DNA from: UBA1443 sp964445745
Lineage (GTDB): Bacteria > Omnitrophota > Omnitrophia > Omnitrophales > Aquincolibacteriaceae
Reading direction: 5' to 3'
Length of the DNA stretch: 64,000 bases
Assembly (NCBI GenBank): GCA_964445745.1
Contig: CAYULU010000004.1
Coordinates: 1 to 64,000, forward strand
Positions 51,857-61,133 of the stretch are shown here, piece by piece (positions within the stretch are counted from its first letter, which is position 1; the number at the start of each line of letters is the position of its first letter). The position numbers were made by a program, and so were the translations under genes. The notes below the pieces were generated by a model. It was not told the DNA's origin, did no database searches, and saw only the letters and a list, made by a program, of their open reading frames with translations.

Positions 51857-53113
51857 TCAAACTTTCTTTAAAATTAAAATCGAATTTTTCCCACCAAATC
51901 CAAAAGAGTTTTTCATAGCCGTTCGAATTTTCGCAGGACGCGCCTCATTAGGGACATAATCAAGATCACATTCAGGATCTCTAGAGCCATAATTAATCGT
52001 GGGAGGAATCACCTGATTTTCCATAGCAAGCAATGTGGCGATCAGCTCTACGCTTCCCGCCGCCCCGATTAAATGCCCGATCATGGATTTGATGGAACTA
52101 ATCGGGAGCTTTCGAGCATAATCTCCGAAAACTTTTTTGATGACCATCGTTTCCGTTTTATCATTCAGAGGAGTCGAAGTCCCGTGGGCATTAATGTAAT
52201 CAATTTCATCCGGTCTCAGACCCGCTTCACTCAAAGCAAGACGCATCGCCCGTCCTGCCTCCCTGCCCTCAGGATCAGGGGCCGTCATGTGATAAGCATC
52301 ACAGGTCATACCATGGCTCAGGATTTCGCCATAAATATGAGCCCCGCGTTTTTTAGCATGTTCGTATTCTTCGACCACAAACATGCCTGCACCTTCCCCT
52401 AGTACGAAACCATCACGATCCGCGCTAAAAGGGCGGGATGCTTTTTCCGGCTGATCATTTCGTGTGGAGAGCGCTCGAGCGACACAAAAAGACGCCATAA
52501 TCCCTGGAAAAATCGTTGCCTCCGCCCCTCCCATAATCAAAAAATCAAGGCGACCGCTTCGGATGGCGTCAAAGGCGTAGCCACAAGCATCTGAGGCCGA
52601 TGAACAGGCGGTCGCAAGAGAAAAGCTTGGCCCCGTTACTCCAAGCTCAATGGACACGTTCCCGGCACAAGCGTCGGGGAAGGACGCCAGCGCGGTAAAC
52701 GGGTTAAGCCGCATCGGACCACGCTCACGAAGGACATCGTGTTGCTCAAGAATGTACCCCACGCCAGCCAAAGCCGTCCCGATAATCACTCCGGTCCGCT
52801 CCCGGTAGCCATCTTCTTGCAGATTCAGCCCCGCATCTTCAACCGCCATCTTGGAAGTCACCACAGCAAGCTGAGTGGTGCGATCCATGCGTTTGAGCTT
52901 TTTGGGAAGGATGTGGGCAGACGGATCAAAATCTTTGATCTCGCCTCCAAACTTAGTGGTAAATGCAGAAGTGTCGAACGAGGAAATCGGCGATATGCCG
53001 CTTTTGCCTTTTGAAAGGGAGTCCCAAAAAGCAACTTTCCCGGATCCAATCGGAGAAACGACTCCGATTCCCGTGATGACAACTCGCCGATTTTTCCCGT
53101 TCGAAGTAACCAC
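51857..53113 (-). CDS. fabF: 3-oxoacyl-ACP synthase II
   Basis: Elongates acyl-ACPs in fatty acid synthesis. The 418 residues have the Cys-His-His triad: Cys170 (LATACSSASDAC), His310 (INAHGTSTP) and His347 (MIGHLIGAAG). RRVVITGIGVVSPIG gives the N terminus. The start is a GTG (53113), two bases after the rpsA stop, a coupled arrangement. No acyl carrier protein gene is nearby. lpxA, which uses acyl-ACP, is immediately downstream. Confidence 0.96.
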   Translation of the reverse strand: MVTSNGKNRRVVITGIGVVSPIGSGKVAFWDSLSKGKSGISPISSFDTSAFTTKFGGEIKDFDPSAHILPKKLKRMDRTTQLAVVTSKMAVEDAGLNLQEDGYRERTGVIIGTALAGVGYILEQHDVLRERGPMRLNPFTALASFPDACAGNVSIELGVTGPSFSLATACSSASDACGYAFDAIRSGRLDFLIMGGAEATIFPGIMASFCVARALSTRNDQPEKASRPFSADRDGFVLGEGAGMFVVEEYEHAKKRGAHIYGEILSHGMTCDAYHMTAPDPEGREAGRAMRLALSEAGLRPDEIDYINAHGTSTPLNDKTETMVIKKVFGDYARKLPISSIKSMIGHLIGAAGSVELIATLLAMENQVIPPTINYGSRDPECDLDYVPNEARPAKIRTAMKNSFGFGGKNSILILKKV

Positions 53114-53115
53114 TT

Positions 53116-54678
53116 TTATGCGGGAATTGACTCGTTTTTACAAGTCAGCGCAATTTTGCGCCCGTCGTGATCTACATGCAAAACACTACAACGAATTGTT
53201 TCCCCCACCTTATAGAGCTTAGCGAGATCATCTCCACTCTTTTCAGGAAGCTCGGAGACATGGATGAGACCTTCGAGGCCGTTGTCCAATTCAACAAAAA
53301 TTCCGAAGTTGACAACCCTCGTGATCTTCCCCTGAATCTCAAGGCCCGTTAGGATGTCCTTGGTCAATTCGTTCCAGGGATCATCTTTCATTTGCTTGAG
53401 CCCCAGTGAAATTTTCTTCGCTTCGGTATCAACATTCAGAACCATCACTTCCATGGTTTCACCCTTTTGGAGGAGATCTGAAGGCTTCGCAACCTTATGG
53501 GTCCAGGAAAGATCCGAAACATGCAAGAGTCCTTCAATTCCCGGTTCCAGTTCAACAAACGCACCATAATCCGTAAGGTTGCGGATGGTCCCCTGAACAC
53601 GGGTTCCGACCTGGTATTTATCGGTCACCTTATTCCAGGGATTTTCCTGCGCCTGGCGGGCTCCAAGGGAGATCTTTTTGGCCGTCGTATCAAGACTCAG
53701 GATCACAACATCCAACTGCTGTCCGATCGAAAGAACTTCGCTCGGATGGGTCACTCTCTTAGTCCAAGAAAGCTCGCTGATGTGAACAAGACCCTCAATT
53801 CCGGGCTCCAGTTCTACAAACGCACCGTACGGGAGAATGTTGACCACTCGACCGTGGACCAGGTTACCAATTGCATAACGATCTTCAACTGTCCCCCAAG
53901 GATCCGATGACTTTTGTTTGAGACCAAGAGAAATCTTTTGTTTTTCCTTATCGATCGAGATCACAGCCACATCGATTTCATCCCCAATTTTCACAAGATC
54001 TGAAGGATGTGAAATCCGTCCCCAGCTCATGTCCGTAATATGGAGAAGACCGTCGAGGTTCCCGATATCGATGAACACGCCGAAATCAGTAATATTTTTC
54101 ACCTTCCCATGAACAATTTGTCCAACCTGAAGCTCGTTGAGTTTTTCCGAACGTGCTTCCTGTCGGCTTTTTTCGAGAAGATCCTTGCGTGACACCACAA
54201 CATTCTTACGCTTATGATTGATCTTTACGACTAAAAATTTACTCTGAAGACCGACAAACGCATCCTGGTTTCGTACGGGGCGAATATCCACGAGCGAGGC
54301 AGGGAGAAATGCTTCCATTCCGATATCGACCATAAACCCGCCGCGAACCTTGCGAGAGATCCGCCCCTCAACGATCGCACCTTCCTCGGCATTGGACAAA
54401 ATATCGTTCCAGGTTTTCTGGCGATCCGCTTTGCGCTTTGAAAGAAGAGCTGTGCCTTCCCTGTCGTCAAAACCTTCAAAAAGCACCTCGACTTCCTGCC
54501 CGACGGCAAGCGATTGAGGATCCGTAAATTCGTCAAGGGCCAAAACACCTTCAGCCTTGTAACCAATATCGACCACGACTTCTTTTTGACGAACCTCAAT
54601 GATGGTCCCGGTCACGACATCACCCGGAACAACGGACTGAAAAGACTTTTCGTAAAGCTCTGCGAATTGGGATTGCAT
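53116..54678 (-). CDS. rpsA: 30S ribosomal protein S1
   Basis: Binds mRNA on the small subunit. The 520-residue protein consists of six S1/OB-fold repeats, each recognisable by a G-x-V...GxFVD/E core (for example GDVVTGTIIEV, GKVKNITDFGVFIDIG, GRVVNILPYGAFVELEPGIE, GTIRNLTDYGAFVELEPGIE). This is the full six-domain form. The ATG at 54678 follows AAGGAGG at ten bases; an upstream frame extension of 27 codons has no homology. The leader is about 175 nt, with a TACAAT box at 54859-54864 on the minus strand. Confidence 0.96.
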   Translation of the reverse strand: MQSQFAELYEKSFQSVVPGDVVTGTIIEVRQKEVVVDIGYKAEGVLALDEFTDPQSLAVGQEVEVLFEGFDDREGTALLSKRKADRQKTWNDILSNAEEGAIVEGRISRKVRGGFMVDIGMEAFLPASLVDIRPVRNQDAFVGLQSKFLVVKINHKRKNVVVSRKDLLEKSRQEARSEKLNELQVGQIVHGKVKNITDFGVFIDIGNLDGLLHITDMSWGRISHPSDLVKIGDEIDVAVISIDKEKQKISLGLKQKSSDPWGTVEDRYAIGNLVHGRVVNILPYGAFVELEPGIEGLVHISELSWTKRVTHPSEVLSIGQQLDVVILSLDTTAKKISLGARQAQENPWNKVTDKYQVGTRVQGTIRNLTDYGAFVELEPGIEGLLHVSDLSWTHKVAKPSDLLQKGETMEVMVLNVDTEAKKISLGLKQMKDDPWNELTKDILTGLEIQGKITRVVNFGIFVELDNGLEGLIHVSELPEKSGDDLAKLYKVGETIRCSVLHVDHDGRKIALTCKNESIPA

Positions 54679-54931
54679 ACTGAAATTTCCTCCTTGGAGA
54701 TTCCTCTTCCTGTTTTTTTGGGCAAACAACCACGAATTGTATTCTTGGTGGAATGACAAACTCGCAAAAAACTTATATTTGCTCGCTCAAGGAATGAGGC
54801 TATCTAAATTCTTGTATTTTCCAGTAGCTGGCGCCACGGAGAGAATGTAGACGCGATGATTGTAACACAGGTTTTGTTTTTTGGAAGAGAGATTTTGCTT
54901 AAAAAAGTTATAAACATATGGCAAAATAAAA

Positions 54932-55663
54932 ATGATTTATTATAATAACTCAATGCGCCGTTTTAAAGAATCTCTCATCCGTCTCCTCTATCCCGCGCAC
55001 TGCGAGTTCTGCGAAAAATCTCTGAACCTCGATGAAAAACTTATTTGCAAAACTTGTGAACAAAACCTCAGGGGGCTGGCCTGCCCCCTCGAAAAATCTT
55101 TAGTGGATGAACAGTTTGAATATCTGGATCATGCATGGGCCGTCTACGCTTACGCAACACCTCTTCGTGAGCTCCTGCAAGCAGTCAAATACAGGCGAAA
55201 AGATTATCTTCTCAGGGCCTTTAAAAACCCGGCCGCCAAACTCGCGACGTCCATTGCTTCCGAATACATCTACAACGCACTCATCCCCATTCCTCTCAAC
55301 AGAGTTAAACGCATTCAGCGTCAGTTTAATCAGTCGCAACTTCTGGCGGATCTCTTGCAACCTTTTTTCAAACTGCCGGTCTGGAGCAATCTTCTGAAAA
55401 AGAAATACCTCATTCCATCACAAACTTCCATGACCCGGGAAGAACGCATCATCAATATCTACGGCGTATTCAAGGTCTTATCCACAAAACATGTCGCGGG
55501 GAAATCGTTTCTGCTCGTGGACGATGTACTCACAACGGGTGCTACGGCCAGCGAAGCCGCAAGAACATTGAAGAAGGCTGGGGCAAAACGCGTTGATCTC
55601 TTCGCGCTTGCTAAAACTAATCTGCCGATAAAAAAAGAAAATAGCCCCTCAGATAAACATTGA
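54932..55663 (+). CDS. comF: ComF-family phosphoribosyltransferase-like protein
   Basis: The 243-residue protein has an N-terminal zinc motif (CEFCEKSLNL...ICKTC, with Cys pairs near residues 26-29 and 41-44) and a C-terminal PRTase fold with LLVDDVLTTGATASEAA. ComF proteins take part in DNA uptake, while others serve unknown PRTase roles. Starts at 54932 or the next ATG (54953) cannot be separated; no ribosome-binding site is clear. It is divergent from rpsA and transcribed away from it; no other competence gene is in view. Confidence 0.9.
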   Translation: MIYYNNSMRRFKESLIRLLYPAHCEFCEKSLNLDEKLICKTCEQNLRGLACPLEKSLVDEQFEYLDHAWAVYAYATPLRELLQAVKYRRKDYLLRAFKNPAAKLATSIASEYIYNALIPIPLNRVKRIQRQFNQSQLLADLLQPFFKLPVWSNLLKKKYLIPSQTSMTREERIINIYGVFKVLSTKHVAGKSFLLVDDVLTTGATASEAARTLKKAGAKRVDLFALAKTNLPIKKENSPSDKH

Positions 55664-56067
55664 TAGAGCACTCCCCATTCTGGCCTTTTCCTAAAATCCA
55701 GGTCCATCATCAGATTAATTTCAGGGATCAACTGCCCAGGCATTAAAAAATGTTGAGATTACCACCGTGCACGGATAGTATAGGGTTTCCTTTTTAGCGG
55801 TTTTATAAATCGCTCATCTTAATTATCCGATTTCCGACCCGCTAGCGTCGGACTTTTAAAGTTTCAAAAATTGGCGTTTTATCTAACTGACACCTCGGGG
55901 TCTTTTTCCCGAGGGAATCATCCTGAGCGAAGCCCCCTTGGGGGCGAAGTCGAAGGATCTCATTGAGGAGACCCTTCGATGCCGTCCAATACAAAAGGGC
56001 GTCCCTCAGGGTGAGTGGGTCGGGAAAACTCCCCGACCCTCATCTAACTATCCTACAGGGGGCAATT
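55664..56067. repeat. intergenic region with dispersed repeat sequence
   Basis: Within this 404-bp space, 55920-55962 reads like the widespread dispersed repeat CCTGAGCGAAG...TCGAAGGATC, here split by the hairpin CCCCCTTGGGGG. A partner piece, GACCCTTCGATGCCG, follows at 55970-55985, and at 56003-56042 lies a second copy of the 40-bp hairpin found inside element A. No gene start or promoter could be recognised before the permease gene. Confidence 0.65.
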
Positions 56068-57165
56068 TTGAAAGTACTGGATCGATATCTCGTCAGGGAG
56101 TTACTCATCCCTATTGTCTTCTGTACGGTCACGCTTGTTTTTCTGATCCTGATAGCGGATCTTTTTGACAATCTGGACGAGCTTCTGAGAAACAAGACTC
56201 CCATCCTTGTCATACTTCGTTACTACCTTTGCCTCATACCCATGGCCTTCAGCCAGACCATCGCGTGGTCCGTGTGGCTCGGCACAATTTTTCTCCTCGT
56301 AAACCTCGGGGCCCATAACGAGCTCATTGCTATGAAAGCCGCAGGGCTGAAAATCATGACGATTGTCCGCCCTCTCATCTTTCTGGCAATTCTGATCGGA
56401 ATTGTAACATTCCTTGTGACCGACCGAATCGTGCCCGCAACTTACAAAACCGCTAACGAACTCCTTGAAATTCACATCGAAAAGAAAAAGGCTTCGGGCG
56501 ATCGAAAGGTTCTCAAAAACGTCACCTATTACTCGGGGGGGAACATCCTTTATTATTTCAGAGCTTTTACACCCCAAAACCGGGAGGTGGCAGACGCAAT
56601 CATCCTTTGGCTTGACCCCACAACCCATCACACGACCCGAAAGGTTTTTGCCAAGGAAGGTACGTTTACCGAAAGCGCGTGGACTTTCAAGGGAATTACG
56701 GAATACCAGACCGATGTCCAAGGAGCCGTTCTCGGAAGTCCGGTCACCATCCCGGAAAAGATTTATCCGGACATCAAGGTCACTCCACGGGATTTGATTA
56801 TGGCAACAAGCGAAAGCATTTATCTGTCCTACCACGAACTCCAATACACCATCAACAAACTCAAAGAAAACGGGATCGCCGTCTATTCAGAAAAGGTTGA
56901 TCTCTACGATCGGCTCGCAGCCCCGTGGAAAGGCCTCGTCATGATGCTGATTGCTATCCCCTTCATGGCCTCAATCCACACCCGAAAATCCATCGCCATC
57001 AACGTTCTCATCTGCGCCGCGCTCATTTTCGCTTACCATGTCTTCGGAGCGGTCAGTATAGCTATCGGAAAATCAGGGAAATTTTTCCCTTTCCTGAGCG
57101 CCTGGGGTGGGAACATCCTTTTTGCCACGTTCGCTTTTATACGGTTTGAACGAGCGAATTATTAG
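56068..57165 (+). CDS. LptF/LptG-family lipopolysaccharide permease
   Basis: The 365-residue inner-membrane protein starts (as Met) KVLDRYLVRELLIPIVFC and has a first helix pair, a periplasmic beta-rich domain (about 110-265) and three C-terminal helices (LVMMLIAIPFMAS, INVLICAALIFAYHVF, and the last near the end). LptF and LptG form the transporter that extracts LPS from the inner membrane with LptB. The start TTG (56068) is chosen because AGGGGG lies five bases before it; upstream, the open frame runs through repeat sequence. Only one of the pair is in the window. Confidence 0.85.
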   Translation: MKVLDRYLVRELLIPIVFCTVTLVFLILIADLFDNLDELLRNKTPILVILRYYLCLIPMAFSQTIAWSVWLGTIFLLVNLGAHNELIAMKAAGLKIMTIVRPLIFLAILIGIVTFLVTDRIVPATYKTANELLEIHIEKKKASGDRKVLKNVTYYSGGNILYYFRAFTPQNREVADAIILWLDPTTHHTTRKVFAKEGTFTESAWTFKGITEYQTDVQGAVLGSPVTIPEKIYPDIKVTPRDLIMATSESIYLSYHELQYTINKLKENGIAVYSEKVDLYDRLAAPWKGLVMMLIAIPFMASIHTRKSIAINVLICAALIFAYHVFGAVSIAIGKSGKFFPFLSAWGGNILFATFAFIRFERANY

Positions 57166-57413
57166 AATTAGGCTCCCAGGTTGGAAATACTTGTGAAACC
57201 GTCCCTACAAGAGCATAAGAAAATCACCGTGAACTGGAGCGTTCTGCTAGACGAGAATGGGGAGCCAATTCACAATTACTTATGCGTTTTTGCCTAAGTG
57301 GCCGAGCGTGAGTTTTTTTAGATCGGTCTTTCCAGCTTAAAGCGGAAAAGGTCGTTCAAATTCACAAAAACCTTTATACGCTTACTTAGCCTGCCGATCT
57401 TGAACGTAAAGCC
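57166..57413. other. gene-free convergent region
   Basis: A 248-bp stretch between convergent genes. GGCTCCC (57172-57178) has a distant complement, GGGAGCC, about 85 bases on, and could form a weak long-range stem. No classical terminator or gene was seen. Confidence 0.4.
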
Positions 57414-57692
57414 TTAATCACTCTCAAAAAGATCATTTTTTTCGATTTGGAGGTCCTTCGAATCAAATGAAGGTATCGCGATCGTAGCGCTACGACCAAT
57501 TTGCGGTGGTATCGATATGACGGCCTTCTCACCAAATAAAGATGCCAAAGTCGACTGGGCGCTTGTCACCGCACTCTGGCCGCCATCTTCAATAGCATCT
57601 TCATAAGTTGTGTCGGCAGGTAGCGCGCAACAAAACGTCCCTGAAGAAAACACCATGAAAGATGCTGTCAAAAAAAAGAGGAGGCCTCTCAT
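57414..57692 (-). CDS. small exported protein of unknown function
   Basis: 92 residues with an N-terminal signal peptide (about 1-23: MRGLLFFLTASFMVFSSG, ending CCALPA). The mature part is polar, without cysteines or repeats, and includes AVISIPPQIGRSATIAIPSF. It starts two bases after the glgC stop, so it is translationally coupled to it as the last gene of that operon. No family recognised. Confidence 0.65.
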   Translation of the reverse strand: MRGLLFFLTASFMVFSSGTFCCALPADTTYEDAIEDGGQSAVTSAQSTLASLFGEKAVISIPPQIGRSATIAIPSFDSKDLQIEKNDLFESD

Positions 57693-57694
57693 AT

Positions 57695-58957
57695 CTAAAT
57701 TTTCGTCCCCGCCGGAATATAGACCCCTTTGGGAATAATCACGATGCCATCCCGAATATAATAATTCTTTCCATCTTCCTCTTTTCGGTCGCGGCTGTTG
57801 GTGATTTGAACGTTATCTCCTACCCCCACGTTTTTATCGAGAATACAATTTTCAATCAGACAATTCTTCCCAATTCCAACCGTCCTGTCTTCACCTGACT
57901 TCGGCCATTCGTAGTAGTCATTCCCCATCAAGATGCTCCTCCGGACCACCGTCCCGTGCCCCACAACAGATCGCAGGCCTACGATCGAATGCTCAATCTT
58001 GGCTCCCGTGAGAATGCAACCTTCCGACATCAACGCATGATCAAGCTGGGCACCGATGATTTTAGAAGGCGGTAAAAATCGGGGACGCGTAAAAATACGT
58101 CCATCAGGAATTAAAAAACTAAACGGCGGATTTTGCTGTGTCAGCTCGATGCTGGACTCGTAAAAACTCCCGATCGTCCCGATATCACGCCAATAGCCAG
58201 TGTGGACATAACCAAATACCTTGTAATTTTTGATCGCCTTCGGAATCACTTCTTTGCCAAAATCTTTCTCGTTTCCCTTCAGCACCTCCCAAAGAACCTC
58301 CCGCCGAAACACATAAATTCCCATCGACGCCAGATACATCGGATTTTTCGATTTGACCCGATAGAGGTCACAAAGAGTTTTGGGCATGATGAAAGAGGAG
58401 GGATCATCATCTTTCGACGGTTTCTCAAGAAATTCGGTAATCCGCCCATCCTTGGTCAACTTCATGATCCCAAACCCCTTGATGACACGCTCCGGCACGG
58501 GGATGGTCGCCACCGTAACATCCGCTTTTTGCATCTGGTGAAACCCAAGAATTTCTCTGTAGTTCATCCGGTAAAGATGGTCCCCTGAAAGAACCAGAAA
58601 AGTATCCACGCCTTCCGTGTGGTAATGAGGAAGACACTTGCGAACCGCATCCGCAGTCCCTTGAAACCAGTCTGTGTTGTCCACCGTCTGCTCCGCAGCG
58701 AGAAGTTCAACACTGGTCTTGGTAAACGATTCGTAAGGATAAGTCCGGTGGATGTGACGATGAAGCGAAGCCGAATTAAACTGGGTTAACACATAGATTC
58801 GCCGCAATCCTGAATTGATCGCATTCGAGATCGGAATATCCACCAGCCGATACTTCCCTCCGATCGGAACCGCGGGTTTGGAACGGTAACTCGTAAGCGG
58901 GAAAAGCCGTTTCCCCTGTCCGCCACCAAGAATAAGTGTCGCAACCCTGCTTGTCAT
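57695..58957 (-). CDS. glgC: glucose-1-phosphate adenylyltransferase
   Basis: Makes ADP-glucose for glycogen or alpha-glucan synthesis. The 420-residue protein has GGGQGKRLFPLT (11-22), KPAVPIGGKYRLVDIPISN, GTADAVRKCLPH, VLSGDHLYRMNY and the C-terminal left-handed beta-helix ending VIIPKGVYIPAGTKI. Its ATG overlaps the preceding gene's stop by four bases. No other glycogen gene is nearby; instead it is embedded in an operon with signalling-like genes. Confidence 0.96.
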   Translation of the reverse strand: MTSRVATLILGGGQGKRLFPLTSYRSKPAVPIGGKYRLVDIPISNAINSGLRRIYVLTQFNSASLHRHIHRTYPYESFTKTSVELLAAEQTVDNTDWFQGTADAVRKCLPHYHTEGVDTFLVLSGDHLYRMNYREILGFHQMQKADVTVATIPVPERVIKGFGIMKLTKDGRITEFLEKPSKDDDPSSFIMPKTLCDLYRVKSKNPMYLASMGIYVFRREVLWEVLKGNEKDFGKEVIPKAIKNYKVFGYVHTGYWRDIGTIGSFYESSIELTQQNPPFSFLIPDGRIFTRPRFLPPSKIIGAQLDHALMSEGCILTGAKIEHSIVGLRSVVGHGTVVRRSILMGNDYYEWPKSGEDRTVGIGKNCLIENCILDKNVGVGDNVQITNSRDRKEEDGKNYYIRDGIVIIPKGVYIPAGTKI

Positions 58958-59256
58958 GTGAAAGCCCTCTTATGTTCATTTTGGGTGTGTCGCCAAAGTA
59001 CTTTTCGGAATGTATCATTTTCTTCCATCAGAATCGAAAGCCTTTCACGGATTTTTCCGATAAAAGATTCGTGCTGTGGATAACGCTCCTGATTCACAAA
59101 AAGATCAATCCGTTTGATATAAGAATCGATCGTCGCCCTATTTTTCTGAATTTGTGATTTAACAATCCGGATTTCCTCGGATGTAAACAGCTCTTCTTCT
59201 GCCGCCAGAACCTTCGGCACCTCAACCGGAATCTCATAACCCAGATGAAGGATCAT
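58954..59256 (-). CDS. small helical protein of unknown function
   Basis: 100 residues: MILHLGYEIPVEVPKVLAAE, then a long charged helical region with KRIDLFVNQERYPQHESFIG and RERLSILMEEND, possibly coiled. No signal peptide, Cys or known motif. The start overlaps the upstream receiver gene as ATGA and the stop overlaps glgC as ATGA, so it is tightly coupled on both sides. Its constant position suggests it works with one of the neighbours. Confidence 0.72.
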   Translation of the reverse strand: MILHLGYEIPVEVPKVLAAEEELFTSEEIRIVKSQIQKNRATIDSYIKRIDLFVNQERYPQHESFIGKIRERLSILMEENDTFRKVLWRHTQNEHKRAFT

Positions 59257-59654
59257 TTCGCATACCTCGTGACCAATTCAGAGAGATCACGGTTAAACTC
59301 GGTTTTTAAATAAACACGATCGCATCCGGCCTTCTCAGCCTCCTCCTTGACCGCACCGCACGACTGGCTGACAAATCCGATGACCGGCACGCCCTTAGCA
59401 TCGACATTTTCGCGAATCTCTTTGAGAGTTTTATAAGACTCGCATTCTAGATTCTCGAAATCAAGGATCACAAGAAACGGTCTTATTTCTTTCACGCTTT
59501 CCATCAGAGAGTCTGTATGATCAAAATTTCTGGCACGAAGCCCGCAACGTGACGCACATTTCACAAGTTGCCCCGCCACGGTCAAATCTCGCACAAGGCC
59601 GTAGACAAATCTCCCGGACTGAGCCATACCAAAAGCCAGGGAGTCGTCTCTCAT
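59253..59654 (-). CDS. degenerate response-regulator receiver protein
   Basis: 133 residues with a receiver-like alpha/beta fold: VYGLVRDLTVAGQL (first strand), phosphoacceptor-equivalent Asp65 in LVILDFENLE, a switch-like Ser96 in GFVSQ and Lys117 in VYLKTEF. The acidic pair at the end of strand one is reduced to a single Asp (D23), so Mg2+ binding and phosphorylation are doubtful. It may be a protein-interaction module. It overlaps the next gene as ATGA and starts inside the stop of the zinc-ribbon gene, again by ATGA. Confidence 0.75.
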   Translation of the reverse strand: MRDDSLAFGMAQSGRFVYGLVRDLTVAGQLVKCASRCGLRARNFDHTDSLMESVKEIRPFLVILDFENLECESYKTLKEIRENVDAKGVPVIGFVSQSCGAVKEEAEKAGCDRVYLKTEFNRDLSELVTRYAK

Positions 59655-60976
59655 ACATCGCGGCTCCGGGCCTCTGAAGTCTCCGGAATCGAAACTACTT
59701 TTGCGAGGATCGCCAATTTCGTCTGCAACTGATTGCGCAACATTTCCGGACCTCGAATGGTACTTAAAACGCGAAATGCCTCCTTGTATTTCCCTTCACG
59801 GGCAAAAGTCATCCCCTCCCGGTAAATTGCAACCGCTTTATTGTATGACTCATCCGAAAGATCCATCAGAATATCCTTTTTTTGAGCAAGATCTTCCCGG
59901 ACATGCAAAAGATCAGTCGTTGACGAAACTCCCGGGGTCGAAAGCGCGGCAAGGCTTCGCTGGATATCCTGATCAATCATCCCGACCGCTGAAGGGTACG
60001 GTGGCAGAGCGGGCCGCTCCTGTGCAAGATTCTGAATCTGAGTCGCGACAAGCTGAAGCTGATCCAGTTTGAGAATGGCCTCCTCCCACCGTCCTTCCTG
60101 GATCGACGCAAGAAGCGATCCGTATTCCGCCGCAATCTCTTTTTCTTTCTGCCGTCTATCTTGATCGTTAATCATTTGATTCAAAGCACCGATCTTGGAA
60201 AGTGTATCCGCAATAAAAGGCTTCAGCATCGTAAGCGCCACGCCGCGATGTTTCTGAATATTGGTTGAATAAAGCGGGAAGAGAAGCGATTCAATAAAAA
60301 GATCACGGGCGGCGAGAAGATCTCCCTTGGCAAATGCCTCCACCCCGGCAAGGTATTTATTTTCAAAAAGTCCGGTCAGTTTCTTTTTATAACTTCGGGA
60401 AAGCGTGATTTTATAAAACTGTTCCTGTTCCGCAATCATTTGTTCATATTGCGAAAGGGACCATGCCGGAGACGGAAGCTGATCGGACCACCCGGTTTTA
60501 AATTTAACCTCCCTGACAAGGATAATTTTCTCAGTTTCACTAGCAACGGCCCTTTCAGATAATGGGGCTTCACGTAGTAACAGCTCTCTCTCCTGAGACG
60601 ACAACTCAGACACTACAATTTCAGAAACTGATCTCTTTGCTTTTGGGGTCTCCCCTTTTTCTCCCTGAATCGAAAAAAAAGCTCCAGCCTTTTTCTGATT
60701 CTGGTTCCATTGACCATAGCCCAGATATCCGAGATAGCCCACAGATCCTGCCAACACAAGTGCAAACAAAACCTTAAATGCAAAATAAAGTGAGTTGTAA
60801 ATTCCAATCCTCGTCCCACCCCCAGACGTTTGGGACAATCGCTTCTTTTCGATGGCTAGCTCATCTTCCCTTTTGACGGAGGATGACCAGAAACAAAACG
60901 GGCACTCCTTCACCTCTGGAGTGGGAACTTCAAAAGATTTGCCGCAATGGCTACAAACAAAACGATAATTTCCCAT
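59651..60976 (-). CDS. zinc-ribbon membrane protein with helical repeat region
   Basis: The 441-residue protein has an N-terminal zinc ribbon (Cys8, Cys11, Cys25, Cys28: VCSHCGKSFE and ECPFCFW), a Lys/Glu-rich linker, one membrane helix (about 63-87: FAFKVLFALVLAGSVG) and a C-terminal, largely helical domain of about 330 residues with TPR-like spacing around the segment ANKYLAGVEAFAKGDLLAAR-like (GVEAFAKGDLLAARDLF) and FRVLSTIRG. The C-terminal part would be outside the cytoplasm. It heads the operon that ends with glgC. The ATG at 60976 is preferred because a TATAAT box lies six bases before it. Function unknown. Confidence 0.75.
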   Translation of the reverse strand: MGNYRFVCSHCGKSFEVPTPEVKECPFCFWSSSVKREDELAIEKKRLSQTSGGGTRIGIYNSLYFAFKVLFALVLAGSVGYLGYLGYGQWNQNQKKAGAFFSIQGEKGETPKAKRSVSEIVVSELSSQERELLLREAPLSERAVASETEKIILVREVKFKTGWSDQLPSPAWSLSQYEQMIAEQEQFYKITLSRSYKKKLTGLFENKYLAGVEAFAKGDLLAARDLFIESLLFPLYSTNIQKHRGVALTMLKPFIADTLSKIGALNQMINDQDRRQKEKEIAAEYGSLLASIQEGRWEEAILKLDQLQLVATQIQNLAQERPALPPYPSAVGMIDQDIQRSLAALSTPGVSSTTDLLHVREDLAQKKDILMDLSDESYNKAVAIYREGMTFAREGKYKEAFRVLSTIRGPEMLRNQLQTKLAILAKVVSIPETSEARSRDV

Positions 60977-60982
60977 GGCAGA

Positions 60983-61011
60983 ATTATACACGAACCGTTT
61001 TTTTATGCCAG
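60983..61011 (-). promoter_or_regulatory. promoter placing transcription at or near the start codon (leaderless)
   Basis: CTGGCA (61006-61011) and a perfect TATAAT (60983-60988) on the minus strand are 17 bases apart, and only six bases separate TATAAT from the ATG at 60976. If used, the transcript would begin at the initiation codon. There is no Shine-Dalgarno sequence. Confidence 0.55.
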
Positions 61012-61133
61012 CGATCCTGTCGGAGGAAAATCACTTTTTTATATTGGAATTTGAAAAACCTGGCTCAGGGCAGAGCATCCATATTTTTTCAGAAGCTAAG
61101 AACTGACACGATCCAGAACGGATAGATTCGAAA

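Noticed and set aside
55963..56067. ATG start for the LptF/LptG-like gene at 55963
   Set aside because: The added 35 residues come from dispersed repeat DNA and lack homology. The TTG at 56068 has a ribosome-binding site and matches the family N terminus.
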